Numbered from the stretch's first letter, positions 35,996 to 45,106 are shown. The stretch is 48,272 nucleotides of DNA from Litchfieldia salsa (GCF_900104555.1 NZ_FNJU01000004.1:216471-264742), one strand, 5' to 3'. Made by a program: numbers and translations. Notes: generated from the sequence alone by a model not told the origin.

Positions 35996-37294
35996 ATGAG
36001 GCGTTTTACAAAGCAAGAAAATAGTTGGATGTTTTATGACTGGGCAAACTCCGCATATTCAATCATTATTTCAACAGCAGTCTTTCCATTATATTATAAG
36101 GCTGCCGCTACAAATGCAGGTGTTAGCGCTTCAAATTCTACTGCATATTTAGGGTACACCATAGCCATCGCTACATTCATTTTAGCTATGCTCGGTCCCA
36201 TTCTTGGCACAATTGCAGATTACCAAGGTCTTAAAAAAAAGTTCTTTACATTCTTCTTTAGTTTAGGTGTTTTATTTACAGCCTTACTTGCTTTTATTCC
36301 AGGTGATCAATGGCTTCTTTTATTAATTATTTATACAGTTGCAGCAGTTGGTTCAGCCGGAGCAAATGTCTTTTATGATGCCTTTATCGTTGATGTCACA
36401 ACAGAAGAGCGAATGAACAAAGTTTCAGCACGAGGGTTTGGATTAGGCTATATCGGTAGCACCATTCCATTTATCATAAGTATCGCGATCATCATTTTAG
36501 CACAAAACGAGATTCTTCCAATTGCTACAGTAACAGCTAGTAAAATAGCATTCATCATTACTGCAATCTGGTGGGGGCTCTTTTCTATCCCACTGTTACG
36601 AAATGTGCAGCAAAAACATTTTATTAAACGGGAACCTAAGCCTATTATTAATAGCTTTAAACGACTTGGAAAAACCTTTAAGGAAATAAAAAAATATCGA
36701 GCACTATTTCTATTTCTTCTAGCCTATTTTTTCTATATAGATGGTGTTGGTACTATCATTACCATGTCTACTGCCTACGGTTCAGATCTTGGTATCACTC
36801 CTACTAACCTATTAATTATCTTATTCGTCACACAAGTCGTTGCAGCACCCTTTACCCTGTTATATGGACGATTAGCTGAGAGATTCACAGGCAAAAAGAT
36901 GCTTTATATAGGAATATTCGTCTATATTATTGTTTGTATTTACGCTTATTTTTTAGAAACAACCCTAGACTTTTGGATCTTGGCGATGCTCGTTGCTAGT
37001 TCCCAAGGCGGAATTCAAGCATTAAGTCGTTCATACTTTGCCAAGCTCGTTCCAAAGGAGCATTCAAATGAGTTCTTTGGCTTTTATAACATTTTTGGAA
37101 AATTCGCATCGATTATGGGACCATTATTAGTAGCAGTTACAGCTCAATTAACAGGCAATTCAAGTAGTGGGGTATTTAGTCTCGTTCTCTTATTCATTAT
37201 CGGGATCATCATCCTTGCCTTTGTTCCAGAACCAAAAGACGAGCAGTCCAAAAGTCAAAATAATCATAGCGAATGGAAAGGGGTAAAAATGTAG
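35996..37294 (+). CDS. MFS transporter, Atg22/UMF1 type (YxiO-like)
   Basis: 432 aa, 12 membrane helices. The N-terminus SWMFYDWANSAYSIIISTAVFPLYY is diagnostic for the UMF1/Atg22-like family, as is the later SQGGIQALSRSYFAKLVPKEHSNEFFGFYNIFGKF. B. subtilis YxiO is the familiar member, of unknown substrate. The fungal relatives are vacuolar amino-acid effluxers. GGGAGGG favours ATG 35996 over ATG 35990. It is monocistronic and convergent with the metal importer; repeat copy F lies between. Confidence 0.9.
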   Translation: MRRFTKQENSWMFYDWANSAYSIIISTAVFPLYYKAAATNAGVSASNSTAYLGYTIAIATFILAMLGPILGTIADYQGLKKKFFTFFFSLGVLFTALLAFIPGDQWLLLLIIYTVAAVGSAGANVFYDAFIVDVTTEERMNKVSARGFGLGYIGSTIPFIISIAIIILAQNEILPIATVTASKIAFIITAIWWGLFSIPLLRNVQQKHFIKREPKPIINSFKRLGKTFKEIKKYRALFLFLLAYFFYIDGVGTIITMSTAYGSDLGITPTNLLIILFVTQVVAAPFTLLYGRLAERFTGKKMLYIGIFVYIIVCIYAYFLETTLDFWILAMLVASSQGGIQALSRSYFAKLVPKEHSNEFFGFYNIFGKFASIMGPLLVAVTAQLTGNSSSGVFSLVLLFIIGIIILAFVPEPKDEQSKSQNNHSEWKGVKM

Positions 37295-37366
37295 GTTCAT
37301 ATTGTTTAAATAGGAGAGTTTCTAAGTTTGTCGTTTTGACATAAAACATTGAAACGGTAGTCACAA

Positions 37367-37485
37367 GCAGGGTTGAATACACGTAGACTCCTGCGGGACC
37401 AGTGCCCAAAGTGAGATCCCACAGGAGCGTTAGCGACGAGGAGGCTCACTGGTCACCCGCCGGACGCGGAGTGTATTCAGCCTGC
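37367..37485 (-). repeat. Long-palindrome intergenic repeat, copy F (inverted)
   Basis: A ~119-bp core in the same orientation as copy D. One outer arm carries an uncompensated change (GCAGGGTTGA). Placed between the convergent MFS and importer genes. Confidence 0.85.
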
Positions 37486-37501
37486 GGATTTAAACAGTGT
37501 A

Positions 37502-38257
37502 TTAAAAAATAGATATAAGTTCTTTTGTATAAGGATGTCGCTCCACATCAAATAGTTGATCACTGTTAAACTGGTCAACTATCTCTCCGTTTTGCATAAC
37601 CATCATTCTCTGGCTCATTTGCTTAACAGCAGCAAGATCATGTGAAATAAATAAATAAGAGAGATTTAATGTTTTGCGAAGGTTTGTTAGTAGTGTTAGC
37701 ACTGCCCCTTGAGAGATGACATCTAGACTTGCTGTAGGTTCATCTAGAACAATCAATTCTGGTTCAATACTAATCGCACGAGCTATTGTTACCCGCTGTT
37801 TCTGCCCCCCACTTAATTCATGTGGATACCTGTTGGCTAAATCCATTGGCAGTTCAACTGCTTCAAGAAGCTGTTTCACATAGGCGTCCTTTGAGGTATG
37901 TGAAAAATGGCTAAGCTTAAGAACTTTTTTATACTGTTCATAAGGATCAATTAAAGAATCCTTGATTTTAAGCTTAGGATTTAAAGCCGCTGAAGGATTT
38001 TGAAACACGATTTGGATGTCTTTGCGGTAAGGATACATCTGACGTTCATTATGTCTTTCAATGGCTGCATCCTTAAAATAGATCGAACCACTGTCAATGG
38101 TTTCAATTCGGAGTAGACAGCGAGCTAATGTACTTTTACCACAACCACTTTCACCGACTAGACCGAGACATTCACCTTTTTCAAGTTCAAATGACAGGTT
38201 GTTTACTGCTACAGATGTGTATGATTTCTTAAGATTTGTAACCGTAAGCAAGCTCAT
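37502..38257 (-). CDS. Metal(-chelate) ABC importer ATPase 2 (NikE/CntF/OppF-like)
   Basis: 251 aa. Walker [11 protein letters not shown]-loop [14 protein letters not shown], signature [16 protein letters not shown], Walker [13 protein letters not shown], switch His FISHDLAAV. The NP-x-AALNP segment is typical of the Opp/Nik family second ATPase. It lacks the C-terminal oligopeptide extension found in many OppF proteins. Four-nt overlap with the preceding ATPase gene; last gene of the five-gene operon controlled by the Zur box at 42460-42474. Confidence 0.92.
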   Translation of the reverse strand: MSLLTVTNLKKSYTSVAVNNLSFELEKGECLGLVGESGCGKSTLARCLLRIETIDSGSIYFKDAAIERHNERQMYPYRKDIQIVFQNPSAALNPKLKIKDSLIDPYEQYKKVLKLSHFSHTSKDAYVKQLLEAVELPMDLANRYPHELSGGQKQRVTIARAISIEPELIVLDEPTASLDVISQGAVLTLLTNLRKTLNLSYLFISHDLAAVKQMSQRMMVMQNGEIVDQFNSDQLFDVERHPYTKELISIF

Positions 38258-39057
38258 ATACCCTTTACCTCCTCTAACCCTGATGGAAGGCCTCGTTCCA
38301 GTGTGGGTGCAGCAGCAATTAACTGCTTTGTATATTCATGTTGTGGATGATCCAATATACGATGTTTCCCACCTGATTCAACGATTTCCCCTTCCTTCAT
38401 GACCGCAAGACGGCTTGCATACCGTCTAACATGACGCCAATCATGAGTGATGAATAAAATCGCACAGCCTGTTTCTTTTTGTAACTTCGCTAGCAATTCT
38501 AAGACTCTATGCCCAGAGACACTATCAAGGGCTGTGGTCACTTCATCAGCAATTAATAAATCAGGAGACAGCATAAGGGCCATCGCAATCGAAACACGCT
38601 GAAGCTGTCCTCCGCTTAACTGAAATGGATATCGGCTGTATAATGCTTCATCTAACCCGACCGATTCAAGCGCATCTATAGATTTTTGTTTTCTTATTTT
38701 CCGATCACGAACACCATGTGCCTTCAGGTATTCATCAAAATGCTGGGCAATCGTTCTAAAAGGAGTAAATGATCCTTGATAATCTTGAAATATATAAGAT
38801 AGCTTTTCACCACGAATTGACCTCATCTGTTTTGGTGATAACGATAGTAAATCTTCTTCTTTGAAGAGTATTTTTCCTTCAACTTTTAAATTAGGAGGTA
38901 GCATTTGCCCAATGGCCTGTGAAAGCAAACTTTTTCCACTACCACTTTGACCTACCAGTGCATACCACTCTCCTTTACGTATGGAAAGCGATACATTATT
39001 AACAATCTTATTATCTCTGCCGCTTATTGATACTTGCTCCATCGATAAAATCATCAC
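38254..39057 (-). CDS. Metal(-chelate) ABC importer ATPase 1 (NikD/CntD-like)
   Basis: 267 aa. Walker A GQSGSGKSL, Q-loop YIFQDYQGSFTPFRT, signature QLSGGQLQRVSIAMAL, Walker B LLIADEVTTALD, switch His FITHDWRHV. FQDYQGSFTPF and the length resemble NikD/CntD more than OppD. It should pair with the following ATPase as a heterodimer. Overlaps both neighbours by 4 nt (ATGA type), indicating translational coupling. Confidence 0.92.
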   Translation of the reverse strand: MMILSMEQVSISGRDNKIVNNVSLSIRKGEWYALVGQSGSGKSLLSQAIGQMLPPNLKVEGKILFKEEDLLSLSPKQMRSIRGEKLSYIFQDYQGSFTPFRTIAQHFDEYLKAHGVRDRKIRKQKSIDALESVGLDEALYSRYPFQLSGGQLQRVSIAMALMLSPDLLIADEVTTALDSVSGHRVLELLAKLQKETGCAILFITHDWRHVRRYASRLAVMKEGEIVESGGKHRILDHPQHEYTKQLIAAAPTLERGLPSGLEEVKGI

Positions 39058-39899
39058 TGTACCTCTTTCTTCACATCAAAATGATCACGGAAATAATCGC
39101 CCAGCATATTCGTAAATAATACAACAATCACAATCGCAAGACCTGGGTATACCATTAACTCGGGTCTTGAATGAAAATATGGACGTGAATCATTTAACAT
39201 TGCTCCCCATTCAGGAGTTGGCGGTTGAGCACCAAGTCCAATATAAGATAAGGCAGAAATGAGTAAAATAATTTTACCGAGATCAAGACTCGCCAGAACA
39301 AGAACATGCCCTACCACATGGGGAAACAAATGCTTACGCATGATTTTACTTGGTGATAGACCATTAATCCGGGCAACCACCACATAGTCCTTTTGTGATT
39401 CTGATAAAACAGTGCTTCGAACTAGGCGAGCATAGTTAACCCATTTAACTAATACAATGGCAAGAACTAAGTTACCGATTCCCGGACCAAGTAAACCACT
39501 TAAAACAATGGCAACAATCGTATCCGGAAAAGCGATAAAACCATCAGCAATTCGCATGAATACTCGATCAACTAACCCACGTTTATATCCAGCAATAATA
39601 CCCAAAGGGACACCAATGAAAAGAGCAACAACTAACGCCAAGAAGCTAAAGCCGATTGTTTGCTGTCCACCAAGTAATAATCTAGTCAGAACATCCCGGC
39701 CAAGTTGGTCAGTACCAAGCGGATGCTGGATACTCATCCCCTGGAGACGGGTATCGAGATTGGTTAATGTCGGATCATGCCTTAAAAAAAGAAAAGCATA
39801 AATAACCACTACCAAAGTTAACCCTAGAAATAGTACCAGTAGGATTAGTGGATTTTTGTTTTTTGTTGCTTTTGGCAAGGGTATTGATAATCCTCTCAT
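39054..39899 (-). CDS. Metal(-chelate) ABC importer permease 2 (NikC/CntC-like)
   Basis: 281 aa, six membrane helices with an N-terminal periplasmic-facing segment (LDTRLQGMSIQHPLGTDQLGRDVLTRLLLGG) standard for DppC/NikC permeases. The EAA loop is ARINGLSPSKIMRKHLFPHVVGHVLV (about 178-203). LGAQPPTPEWGAMLNDSR is the conserved DppC tail. The start ATG overlaps the stop of the preceding permease by one base (TGATG). Confidence 0.93.
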   Translation of the reverse strand: MRGLSIPLPKATKNKNPLILLVLFLGLTLVVVIYAFLFLRHDPTLTNLDTRLQGMSIQHPLGTDQLGRDVLTRLLLGGQQTIGFSFLALVVALFIGVPLGIIAGYKRGLVDRVFMRIADGFIAFPDTIVAIVLSGLLGPGIGNLVLAIVLVKWVNYARLVRSTVLSESQKDYVVVARINGLSPSKIMRKHLFPHVVGHVLVLASLDLGKIILLISALSYIGLGAQPPTPEWGAMLNDSRPYFHSRPELMVYPGLAIVIVVLFTNMLGDYFRDHFDVKKEVQ

Positions 39900-40843
39900 C
39901 AGTTAGTCTCTCTTTCCTTTAATTTCATTTCAGGATTTAAGTATCGATATGATAGATCTACACATGTATTTACGATAAAAACAATGACCGCCATCACTAA
40001 AATATAGCCTTGTATTAGCGGATAATCACGCTGACGTATTGCATCAACAACAAGCTTTCCAATCCCTGGATATGCAAATAAAACTTCTATCACGACTACA
40101 CCGCCAATTAAGCTTCCCAAACTTACTCCAAATACTGTAATGACTGGGGGAAGACTATGTCGGAATGCATGTGCAAAAAAGATCCGTTGCTCTGATAATC
40201 CACGAGCTCTAGCCGCTCTAATAAATTCCTGACTAAGCGAATCAAGTAAGCTCGATCGAAGCAATCGAACATAAACACTTGAAATCGCGAGTCCAAGTGT
40301 CAAAGAGGGTAAAACCAATGAGGAGAAACCATCTCTCCCCATGGTTGGTAGCAGGTTCAAACGCACCCCGAATAAATCAATAAAAATCAATCCAAGCCAA
40401 AAACTCGGGATAGCAGCCCCAAGAATGGATAGAATTCTACTCACCTGATCAATCCAACTGTTCCGATAAAGAGCAGAAAATGAACCGAGGGGAATCGATA
40501 CAATCAACATGACGATGAGTGCACCAAGAGTTAATTCGATAGTAGCAGGTAATCCAATTAAAATCATATCCATTACAGGCTGACCTGTTACGTAAGAATT
40601 TCCGAAATCCAATTGTACGAAATTAAGTAGCCAAAGCCCATACTGGGTCAGTAAAGGCTTGTTAAATCCCATTTCTTCTCTTAATTCCTCGATTTGTTCC
40701 TGACTAACTGATAACTCATCAACATTCAAAATCGTTAGCACAGGATCTCCAGGTGCAAGGCGTACAAATAAGAAACTAACGAATGTAATAAATAACATAA
40801 AAAGGAAAACTTCCAAAAACTTTCTTGTTAAAATTTGAACCAT
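39899..40843 (-). CDS. Metal(-chelate) ABC importer permease 1 (NikB/CntB-like)
   Basis: 314 aa, six membrane helices, DppB/NikB family. The N-terminus ITFVSFLFVRLAPGDPV and the EAA loop AARARGLSEQRIFFAHAFRHSLPPVITVFG (about 208-237) are clear, and it ends with FAYPGIGKLVVDAIRQRDYPLIQGYI as in NikB. It starts directly after the binding-protein gene, without intergenic space. Confidence 0.93.
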   Translation of the reverse strand: MVQILTRKFLEVFLFMLFITFVSFLFVRLAPGDPVLTILNVDELSVSQEQIEELREEMGFNKPLLTQYGLWLLNFVQLDFGNSYVTGQPVMDMILIGLPATIELTLGALIVMLIVSIPLGSFSALYRNSWIDQVSRILSILGAAIPSFWLGLIFIDLFGVRLNLLPTMGRDGFSSLVLPSLTLGLAISSVYVRLLRSSLLDSLSQEFIRAARARGLSEQRIFFAHAFRHSLPPVITVFGVSLGSLIGGVVVIEVLFAYPGIGKLVVDAIRQRDYPLIQGYILVMAVIVFIVNTCVDLSYRYLNPEMKLKERETN

Positions 40844-42391
40844 TTACTTCACATCCAGCTCGTTTGTTATCATGTAATATTCACTTCGAGTGGTTATCCA
40901 ATTCTCAACCTTATTATCGTTATAGGCAACAATAGTGGAAGGATGTAAGACAAAAGAATTGATTACATTGTCATGCACATAATCAGCTGCCTGTTCTGCA
41001 AGAACAGCTCGTTCTTCCTGGGAAACCGTTTGATTCAGCTTCTCAATGATTGCAGTCAACTCTGGTTCATGAGATCCACTAAAGTTAAGAGCGCCAGTTG
41101 GGTGATAGGTTGCATTTAAATAATAACCAGCATCCCCACGCGGAGCTGTTAAATTACTATACGTAGCTAAATCCCAATCACGGTTTGATGCCATATATTC
41201 CTCAGGAGTATCGATTTGACGTATTTCTACATCAATTCCAATACGTTTAGCATCTGATTGAAATACTTGAGCAATTAACGGTAAGTCAGCTCGAGCACTA
41301 TAAGTTAATAGCGTAAATTTTAACTGCTCTCCGTCTTTTACCATTTTCCCATCTTGTAATGAATAACCCGCTTCCTCCAAGTGCTTAATTGCGATGTCAG
41401 ATCCTGTACCCGTTTCACTCTGTTCATAAGTCGGTGCAAACGGTAATGAAGGTAAAAATGGTCCAATAGCTGGTTCAGCATGGCCTAACAGAATTGTATC
41501 AACAATCTTCTGGCGATCAATTAATGCATCAACTGCCCGGCGTACATTAACATCCTTTAAACTTGTTCGTTCCATATTCATCGTCATTTGGTGTACACGG
41601 AAGGTTGCAGTAGATTCAACTTTAATCCCTTCCTCAGCACGCAACGATTCTAAGCTCTCAACCTCAGGACGATAAACAATATCTACTTGCCCAGACTTCA
41701 GCGCAAGAGTTCGAGCACTTGCATCCTCATTAAAAGCAAATGTAACAGTATCAAGCTTTGAAGGCCCATCCCAATATTGATCATAGCGCTTAAGCTCAAG
41801 CTTGCTTCCTGGTGTGAATTTTTCCAAAACGAAAGGACCAGTACCAACTGGTTTATTGATAATGTCTTCTTCTGTTACATCGATAATTGACACATTCGGA
41901 TTAACAAGCTCCGAAATAAATTCAGGAAAGTTCACTTTTGTGGAAATATGTAAAGTATATCCTTCAGCTTCAATTTTATCGATTTTCAATGCATTTTGAA
42001 TCGCCACACTCTCCTGTAATGCTCGTTCAAGTGAGGCTTTAACACTTTCTGCATCCATCTTTTTACCATTATGAAAAGTAACATCCTTGCGAAGGTTAAT
42101 TGTCCAATTTTGTCCATCCTCACCTTCCCAACTTTCTGCTAGCCATGGTGCAACCGTTAGATTTTCTTCATCTAATTGGACTAATGTTTCTGTGATTCCC
42201 GCCCTTAATGGCACATAACTAGAATCCACATGAGGATCTAGAGAATTCGTTGAAAAATTGTAAAGAAAGCTAATGTGCTTTCCTTCGTTTTTCTCAGAAT
42301 TATTCTGTGATGACTGTGCACACGCGCTCAACAAACTTATACATACTAGTAAAATACTAATTTTATAAAAATGCCCTTTAAATAATCTCAT
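40844..42391 (-). CDS. Zur-controlled metal(-chelate)-binding lipoprotein (NikA/CntA/Opp family)
   Basis: 515 aa. Lipoprotein signal with lipobox LLSAC (Cys24), then a two-lobed peptide/nickel-binding SBP_bac_5 domain. SLDPHVDSSYVPLRAGITETLVQL, PWLAESWEGEDGQNWTINLRKDVTFHNG and GTGPFVLEKFTPGSKLELKRYDQYW are family landmarks. The ligand could be zinc with a chelator (staphylopine-like), free nickel or zinc, or a peptide. The Zur box in its promoter argues for zinc or a zinc chelate. AAGGGG favours the second of two ATGs. First gene of the operon nikABCDE-like. Confidence 0.88.
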   Translation of the reverse strand: MRLFKGHFYKISILLVCISLLSACAQSSQNNSEKNEGKHISFLYNFSTNSLDPHVDSSYVPLRAGITETLVQLDEENLTVAPWLAESWEGEDGQNWTINLRKDVTFHNGKKMDAESVKASLERALQESVAIQNALKIDKIEAEGYTLHISTKVNFPEFISELVNPNVSIIDVTEEDIINKPVGTGPFVLEKFTPGSKLELKRYDQYWDGPSKLDTVTFAFNEDASARTLALKSGQVDIVYRPEVESLESLRAEEGIKVESTATFRVHQMTMNMERTSLKDVNVRRAVDALIDRQKIVDTILLGHAEPAIGPFLPSLPFAPTYEQSETGTGSDIAIKHLEEAGYSLQDGKMVKDGEQLKFTLLTYSARADLPLIAQVFQSDAKRIGIDVEIRQIDTPEEYMASNRDWDLATYSNLTAPRGDAGYYLNATYHPTGALNFSGSHEPELTAIIEKLNQTVSQEERAVLAEQAADYVHDNVINSFVLHPSTIVAYNDNKVENWITTRSEYYMITNELDVK

Positions 42392-42431
42392 CATTATACC
42401 CCTTTTTTATGTACATTTTTTTACACAATAA

Positions 42432-42446
42432 CCGTAACCATTTCGA
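42432..42446. promoter_or_regulatory. Weak second Zur-like half-palindrome
   Basis: CCGTAACCATTTCGA matches 11 of 14 defined positions of TCGTAATNATTACGA. It lies 28 nt downstream of the strong box in the nikA-like leader. It may be a secondary site or chance. Confidence 0.3.
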
Positions 42447-42453
42447 TTTATCT

Positions 42454-42482
42454 ATGATATCGTAATGATTACGATTTGACAA
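42454..42482 (-). promoter_or_regulatory. Promoter of importer operon with Zur box filling the spacer
   Basis: On the minus strand TTGTCA (-35), 17 bp, TATCAT (-10). The spacer contains the perfect Zur box TCGTAATGATTACGA (42460-42474 on the plus strand). Repressor binding there would directly block RNA polymerase when zinc is sufficient. Confidence 0.88.
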
Positions 42483-42546
42483 GTACTAATTAATAGTAAT
42501 ATGCTCATTTTTAGCAATAACATCATGCGCAGTTAAAGTCGATTCC

Positions 42547-43722
42547 TCAAAAAGATGGCAAGGGATCAGACATTTTGCTCCAATCTTGATTCATTTCTTC
42601 CTTTGTTAACAAACAAGAATCCAGACCAAGCTCTATATCCTCCTTTTTTAAGTCAATCCCAATAAAAACAAGCTCATTTATTCGATCCCCATACACCTCA
42701 TCCCAACGATGTAACATCTCTGGCTCTTCTTCTAGAAATCTAGCTTGTTCTTGTTCAGGATTTGAAGCAACCCATTCTCCTGCACCTTGAAAGACAATAG
42801 ATGTACCAGCTTGGGATAATAGTCCTGATGTATCATTCCGAGTTGCTAGCCAAAAGAACCCCTTTGCACGAACGATTTCCACAGGCCAATTCTCTAACCA
42901 TTTTAGCCATCTTTCTGGATGAAATGGTTTTCTTCTACGATACACAAAAGAGGAGATACCATACTCCTCCGTCTCCGGAATATGCTCTTCGTTCAACTCC
43001 TTGATCCAACCAGCAGATTGACTTGCTTTTTCAAAGTCAAACATGCCAGTATTCAAGATATTGGATAATCCTACAACAGAATGAGCACTTTCAACAATCT
43101 TCGCTTCTGGATTCAACTTTTGAAGAACTGCTCTCAATTCCTCAATGCTCTTTCGATCGACTAAATCAATTTTATTTAAAATGAGAACATTTGAAAATTC
43201 AATTTGGTCAATAAGTAGATCAACAACTTCTCTTGTACCTGTTTCATCATTGGCTTGTTTTCGATCTAGTAGACTTTCTCCAGATGCAAAGTCATGCCAA
43301 AAGCGGTTCGCATCAACTACGGTTACCATCGTATCAAGCTGACAATACTCTGATAAATTAACCCCTAATTCTTCATCAATATAACTAAATGTTTGTGCAA
43401 CAGGTACAGGCTCAGAAATACCCGACGATTCAATCAAGATATAATCAATGTCGCCATCTTTAACAAGTCGCTCCACTTCTACGATTAAATCCTCACGAAG
43501 GGTACAACAGATACAACCATTCTGCATTTCCACAAGCTTTTCTTCAGTAAGAGAAAACCCGCCTTTTTTTACCATTGATGCATCAATATTTACTTCACTC
43601 ATATCATTAACAATAACTGCAACCTTTAAATTTTCTTTGTTTTGCAACACATGATTTAATAATGTCGTCTTCCCAGATCCTAAATAGCCACTTAAGACAG
43701 TTACTGGTACCTTTTTCATCAT
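42547..43722 (-). CDS. CobW/YciC-type zinc metallochaperone GTPase
   Basis: About 391 aa, G3E P-loop GTPase. Walker A SGYLGSGKTT, metal motif GCICCTLREDL (CxCC), ESSGISEPVPVAQTF, and NKIDLVD for guanine specificity; the C-terminal CobW_C domain begins about 265 (FVYRRRKPFHPERWLKWLENWP). B. subtilis YciC is the Zur-controlled analogue, thought to deliver zinc under starvation. AAGGG precedes two ATGs; a GTG 6 nt earlier is less likely. Its own Zur box is at 43747-43761. It lies between the flavoprotein and importer genes, all on the same strand. Confidence 0.92.
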   Translation of the reverse strand: MMKKVPVTVLSGYLGSGKTTLLNHVLQNKENLKVAVIVNDMSEVNIDASMVKKGGFSLTEEKLVEMQNGCICCTLREDLIVEVERLVKDGDIDYILIESSGISEPVPVAQTFSYIDEELGVNLSEYCQLDTMVTVVDANRFWHDFASGESLLDRKQANDETGTREVVDLLIDQIEFSNVLILNKIDLVDRKSIEELRAVLQKLNPEAKIVESAHSVVGLSNILNTGMFDFEKASQSAGWIKELNEEHIPETEEYGISSFVYRRRKPFHPERWLKWLENWPVEIVRAKGFFWLATRNDTSGLLSQAGTSIVFQGAGEWVASNPEQEQARFLEEEPEMLHRWDEVYGDRINELVFIGIDLKKEDIELGLDSCLLTKEEMNQDWSKMSDPLPSF

Positions 43723-43746
43723 CTTCACCCTTTTACTTGTTGTTTT

Positions 43747-43761
43747 TCGTAATCATTACGA
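43747..43761. promoter_or_regulatory. Zur box upstream of cobW-like gene
   Basis: TCGTAATCATTACGA is a perfect palindrome identical to the importer box except for the central base. It lies 25 nt before the start of the GTPase gene. A TATAAA-type -10 candidate is next to it, overlapping the end of the flavoprotein gene. Confidence 0.88.
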
Positions 43762-43769
43762 TTTATACT

Positions 43770-44930
43770 TTATAAATGACTTACTATTCTTTCAGCCGCC
43801 TGCCTCGCTCCTGAAATATTTCTAGCAATTGGTCCTATTTCCAACTCAGCCAACGGGCCTATTACATACAAATGCGGGTACCACTGCAGGTTCTCATCTA
43901 CAATTGGATAGCCACATTGTGCACAACTTAGCTTTTCTACTTCAATAAGTTTTTCTACCCATTTCCCAGGTCTCGTTGGTGAAAAACCTGTTGCGAGTAA
44001 TATGCTTCTAGTTTGAATAGAGATATCGTTAATGTTAAGCATTAGATATTCCGGTTCCATTTTATAAGAGCTAACTTCACCATTTATAATACGCAATTTC
44101 TGCTCAGCTTCTAGACTCTTTACTTTACGTAAGACATCCCTAGGAATAGACCCTTTTAGTCTAGCCTCTTTTATTTTTTCTCGACGAACATTATAATCCT
44201 TAAGTTTTCGATATGGACCTTGTAGTTTTAGCCCTAACCAGCCTGGATCACTATCAAAGTCATGAACCCGAAACGGATGACGCTTTATTAGTGTTACTTC
44301 ACCTGGGTATTCTCTCGACATTTTTATGGCAAGATGGGCTGCAGAAATTCCTCCGCCAATAATCGCAATAGGAGCTTTAATCTCCGTTATATCTCCTTGG
44401 TTTTCATCAAATATATGTTGAACTCTTTTGGGTTCATGTATAGTAAGTTCCTTTGCCCAATTAGGTATCAGCAGCTGCTCATTTACGCTAATAGCAATGA
44501 CTATATTTTTCGACCTAATTACCTCTCCTTTTTCCGTAGTTACTCTCCAATCTCCTTTTTCCTTTCGAATACTTTCTACTAAACCTCTATGCCAACTTTT
44601 CTGAAGGTCTGTTTCGCATATAACTTCATCACAATGTTCATTAAATAGTTCAAGTGACGGGCGTTTATAAACCCCATAAAATCGGTTATGCTCTTCGGAA
44701 ATTTTGCTGAACTGCTGCAAACTAAATGGTGGAACATCAATGTGATGAACGGACGGAGACCGGAGATATTGCATTGAGATTCTTTCCGTATTTCGTTTCC
44801 ATCTGGCCATAGGCTCAGTGTGTGGATCGATAATACAAAGCCTTTCAATTTGCACTTTCTTATGTTTAATTAAATATGTTGAGATAGTACAACCATGAAT
44901 ACCACCTCCAATAACTAACCAATCATACAT
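43770..44930 (-). CDS. Zur-controlled FAD/NAD(P)-binding oxidoreductase of unknown function
   Basis: 386 aa. Two dinucleotide-binding motifs (VIGGGIHG at the N-terminus for FAD; AIIGGGISAAHLAI about 187-200 for NADPH) and a late ATGFSP motif give the layout of the flavin monooxygenase/SidA-type superfamily. Unusual is a CAQC pair (about 337-340, LSCAQCGYPIVDE) near the C-terminus, which could bind metal or be redox-active. No partner NRPS or siderophore synthase is present. AAGGAGG lies 6 nt before the ATG. A Zur box and a TATAAA -10 are directly upstream. I do not recognise a characterised member. Confidence 0.8.
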   Translation of the reverse strand: MYDWLVIGGGIHGCTISTYLIKHKKVQIERLCIIDPHTEPMARWKRNTERISMQYLRSPSVHHIDVPPFSLQQFSKISEEHNRFYGVYKRPSLELFNEHCDEVICETDLQKSWHRGLVESIRKEKGDWRVTTEKGEVIRSKNIVIAISVNEQLLIPNWAKELTIHEPKRVQHIFDENQGDITEIKAPIAIIGGGISAAHLAIKMSREYPGEVTLIKRHPFRVHDFDSDPGWLGLKLQGPYRKLKDYNVRREKIKEARLKGSIPRDVLRKVKSLEAEQKLRIINGEVSSYKMEPEYLMLNINDISIQTRSILLATGFSPTRPGKWVEKLIEVEKLSCAQCGYPIVDENLQWYPHLYVIGPLAELEIGPIARNISGARQAAERIVSHL

Positions 44931-44951
44931 TTTGTGCCTCCTTGAATTAAA

Positions 44952-44988
44952 TCGTAATCATTACGTTTTATAGTTTAACCAAATGAAT
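44952..44988 (-). promoter_or_regulatory. Promoter and Zur box of the flavoprotein gene
   Basis: TCGTAATCATTACGT (44952-44966) matches 13 of 14 defined positions of the Zur box. On the minus strand it directly follows a -10 TATAAA (44967-44972). A weak -35, TTTACG, lies 17 bp further upstream. Confidence 0.82.
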
Positions 44989-45106
44989 CCGTAAATACAA
45001 GTGCCTATTATCGTAATTCACTTTTATTTTCGTATTACTGAGATTAAGGTATTTTGTTTATACTAGATCTATTCTCATTTTATATTTTCTTCAGACTATT
45101 TTATAA

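Noticed and set aside
37209-37409. 66-aa open frame on the minus strand covering repeat copy F
   Set aside because: It overlaps the end of the MFS gene and a palindromic repeat; similar short frames recur in other copies of the same repeat.
40844-42391. Assigning the binding protein as a nickel-specific NikA
   Set aside because: Family similarity alone cannot separate nickel, zinc, metallophore and peptide binding, and the Zur boxes point to zinc instead.
45005-45045. Fourth Zur box near TCGTAATTCAC
   Set aside because: Only the left half matches TCGTAAT; the right half does not form the palindrome, and no gene starts nearby in a fitting position.
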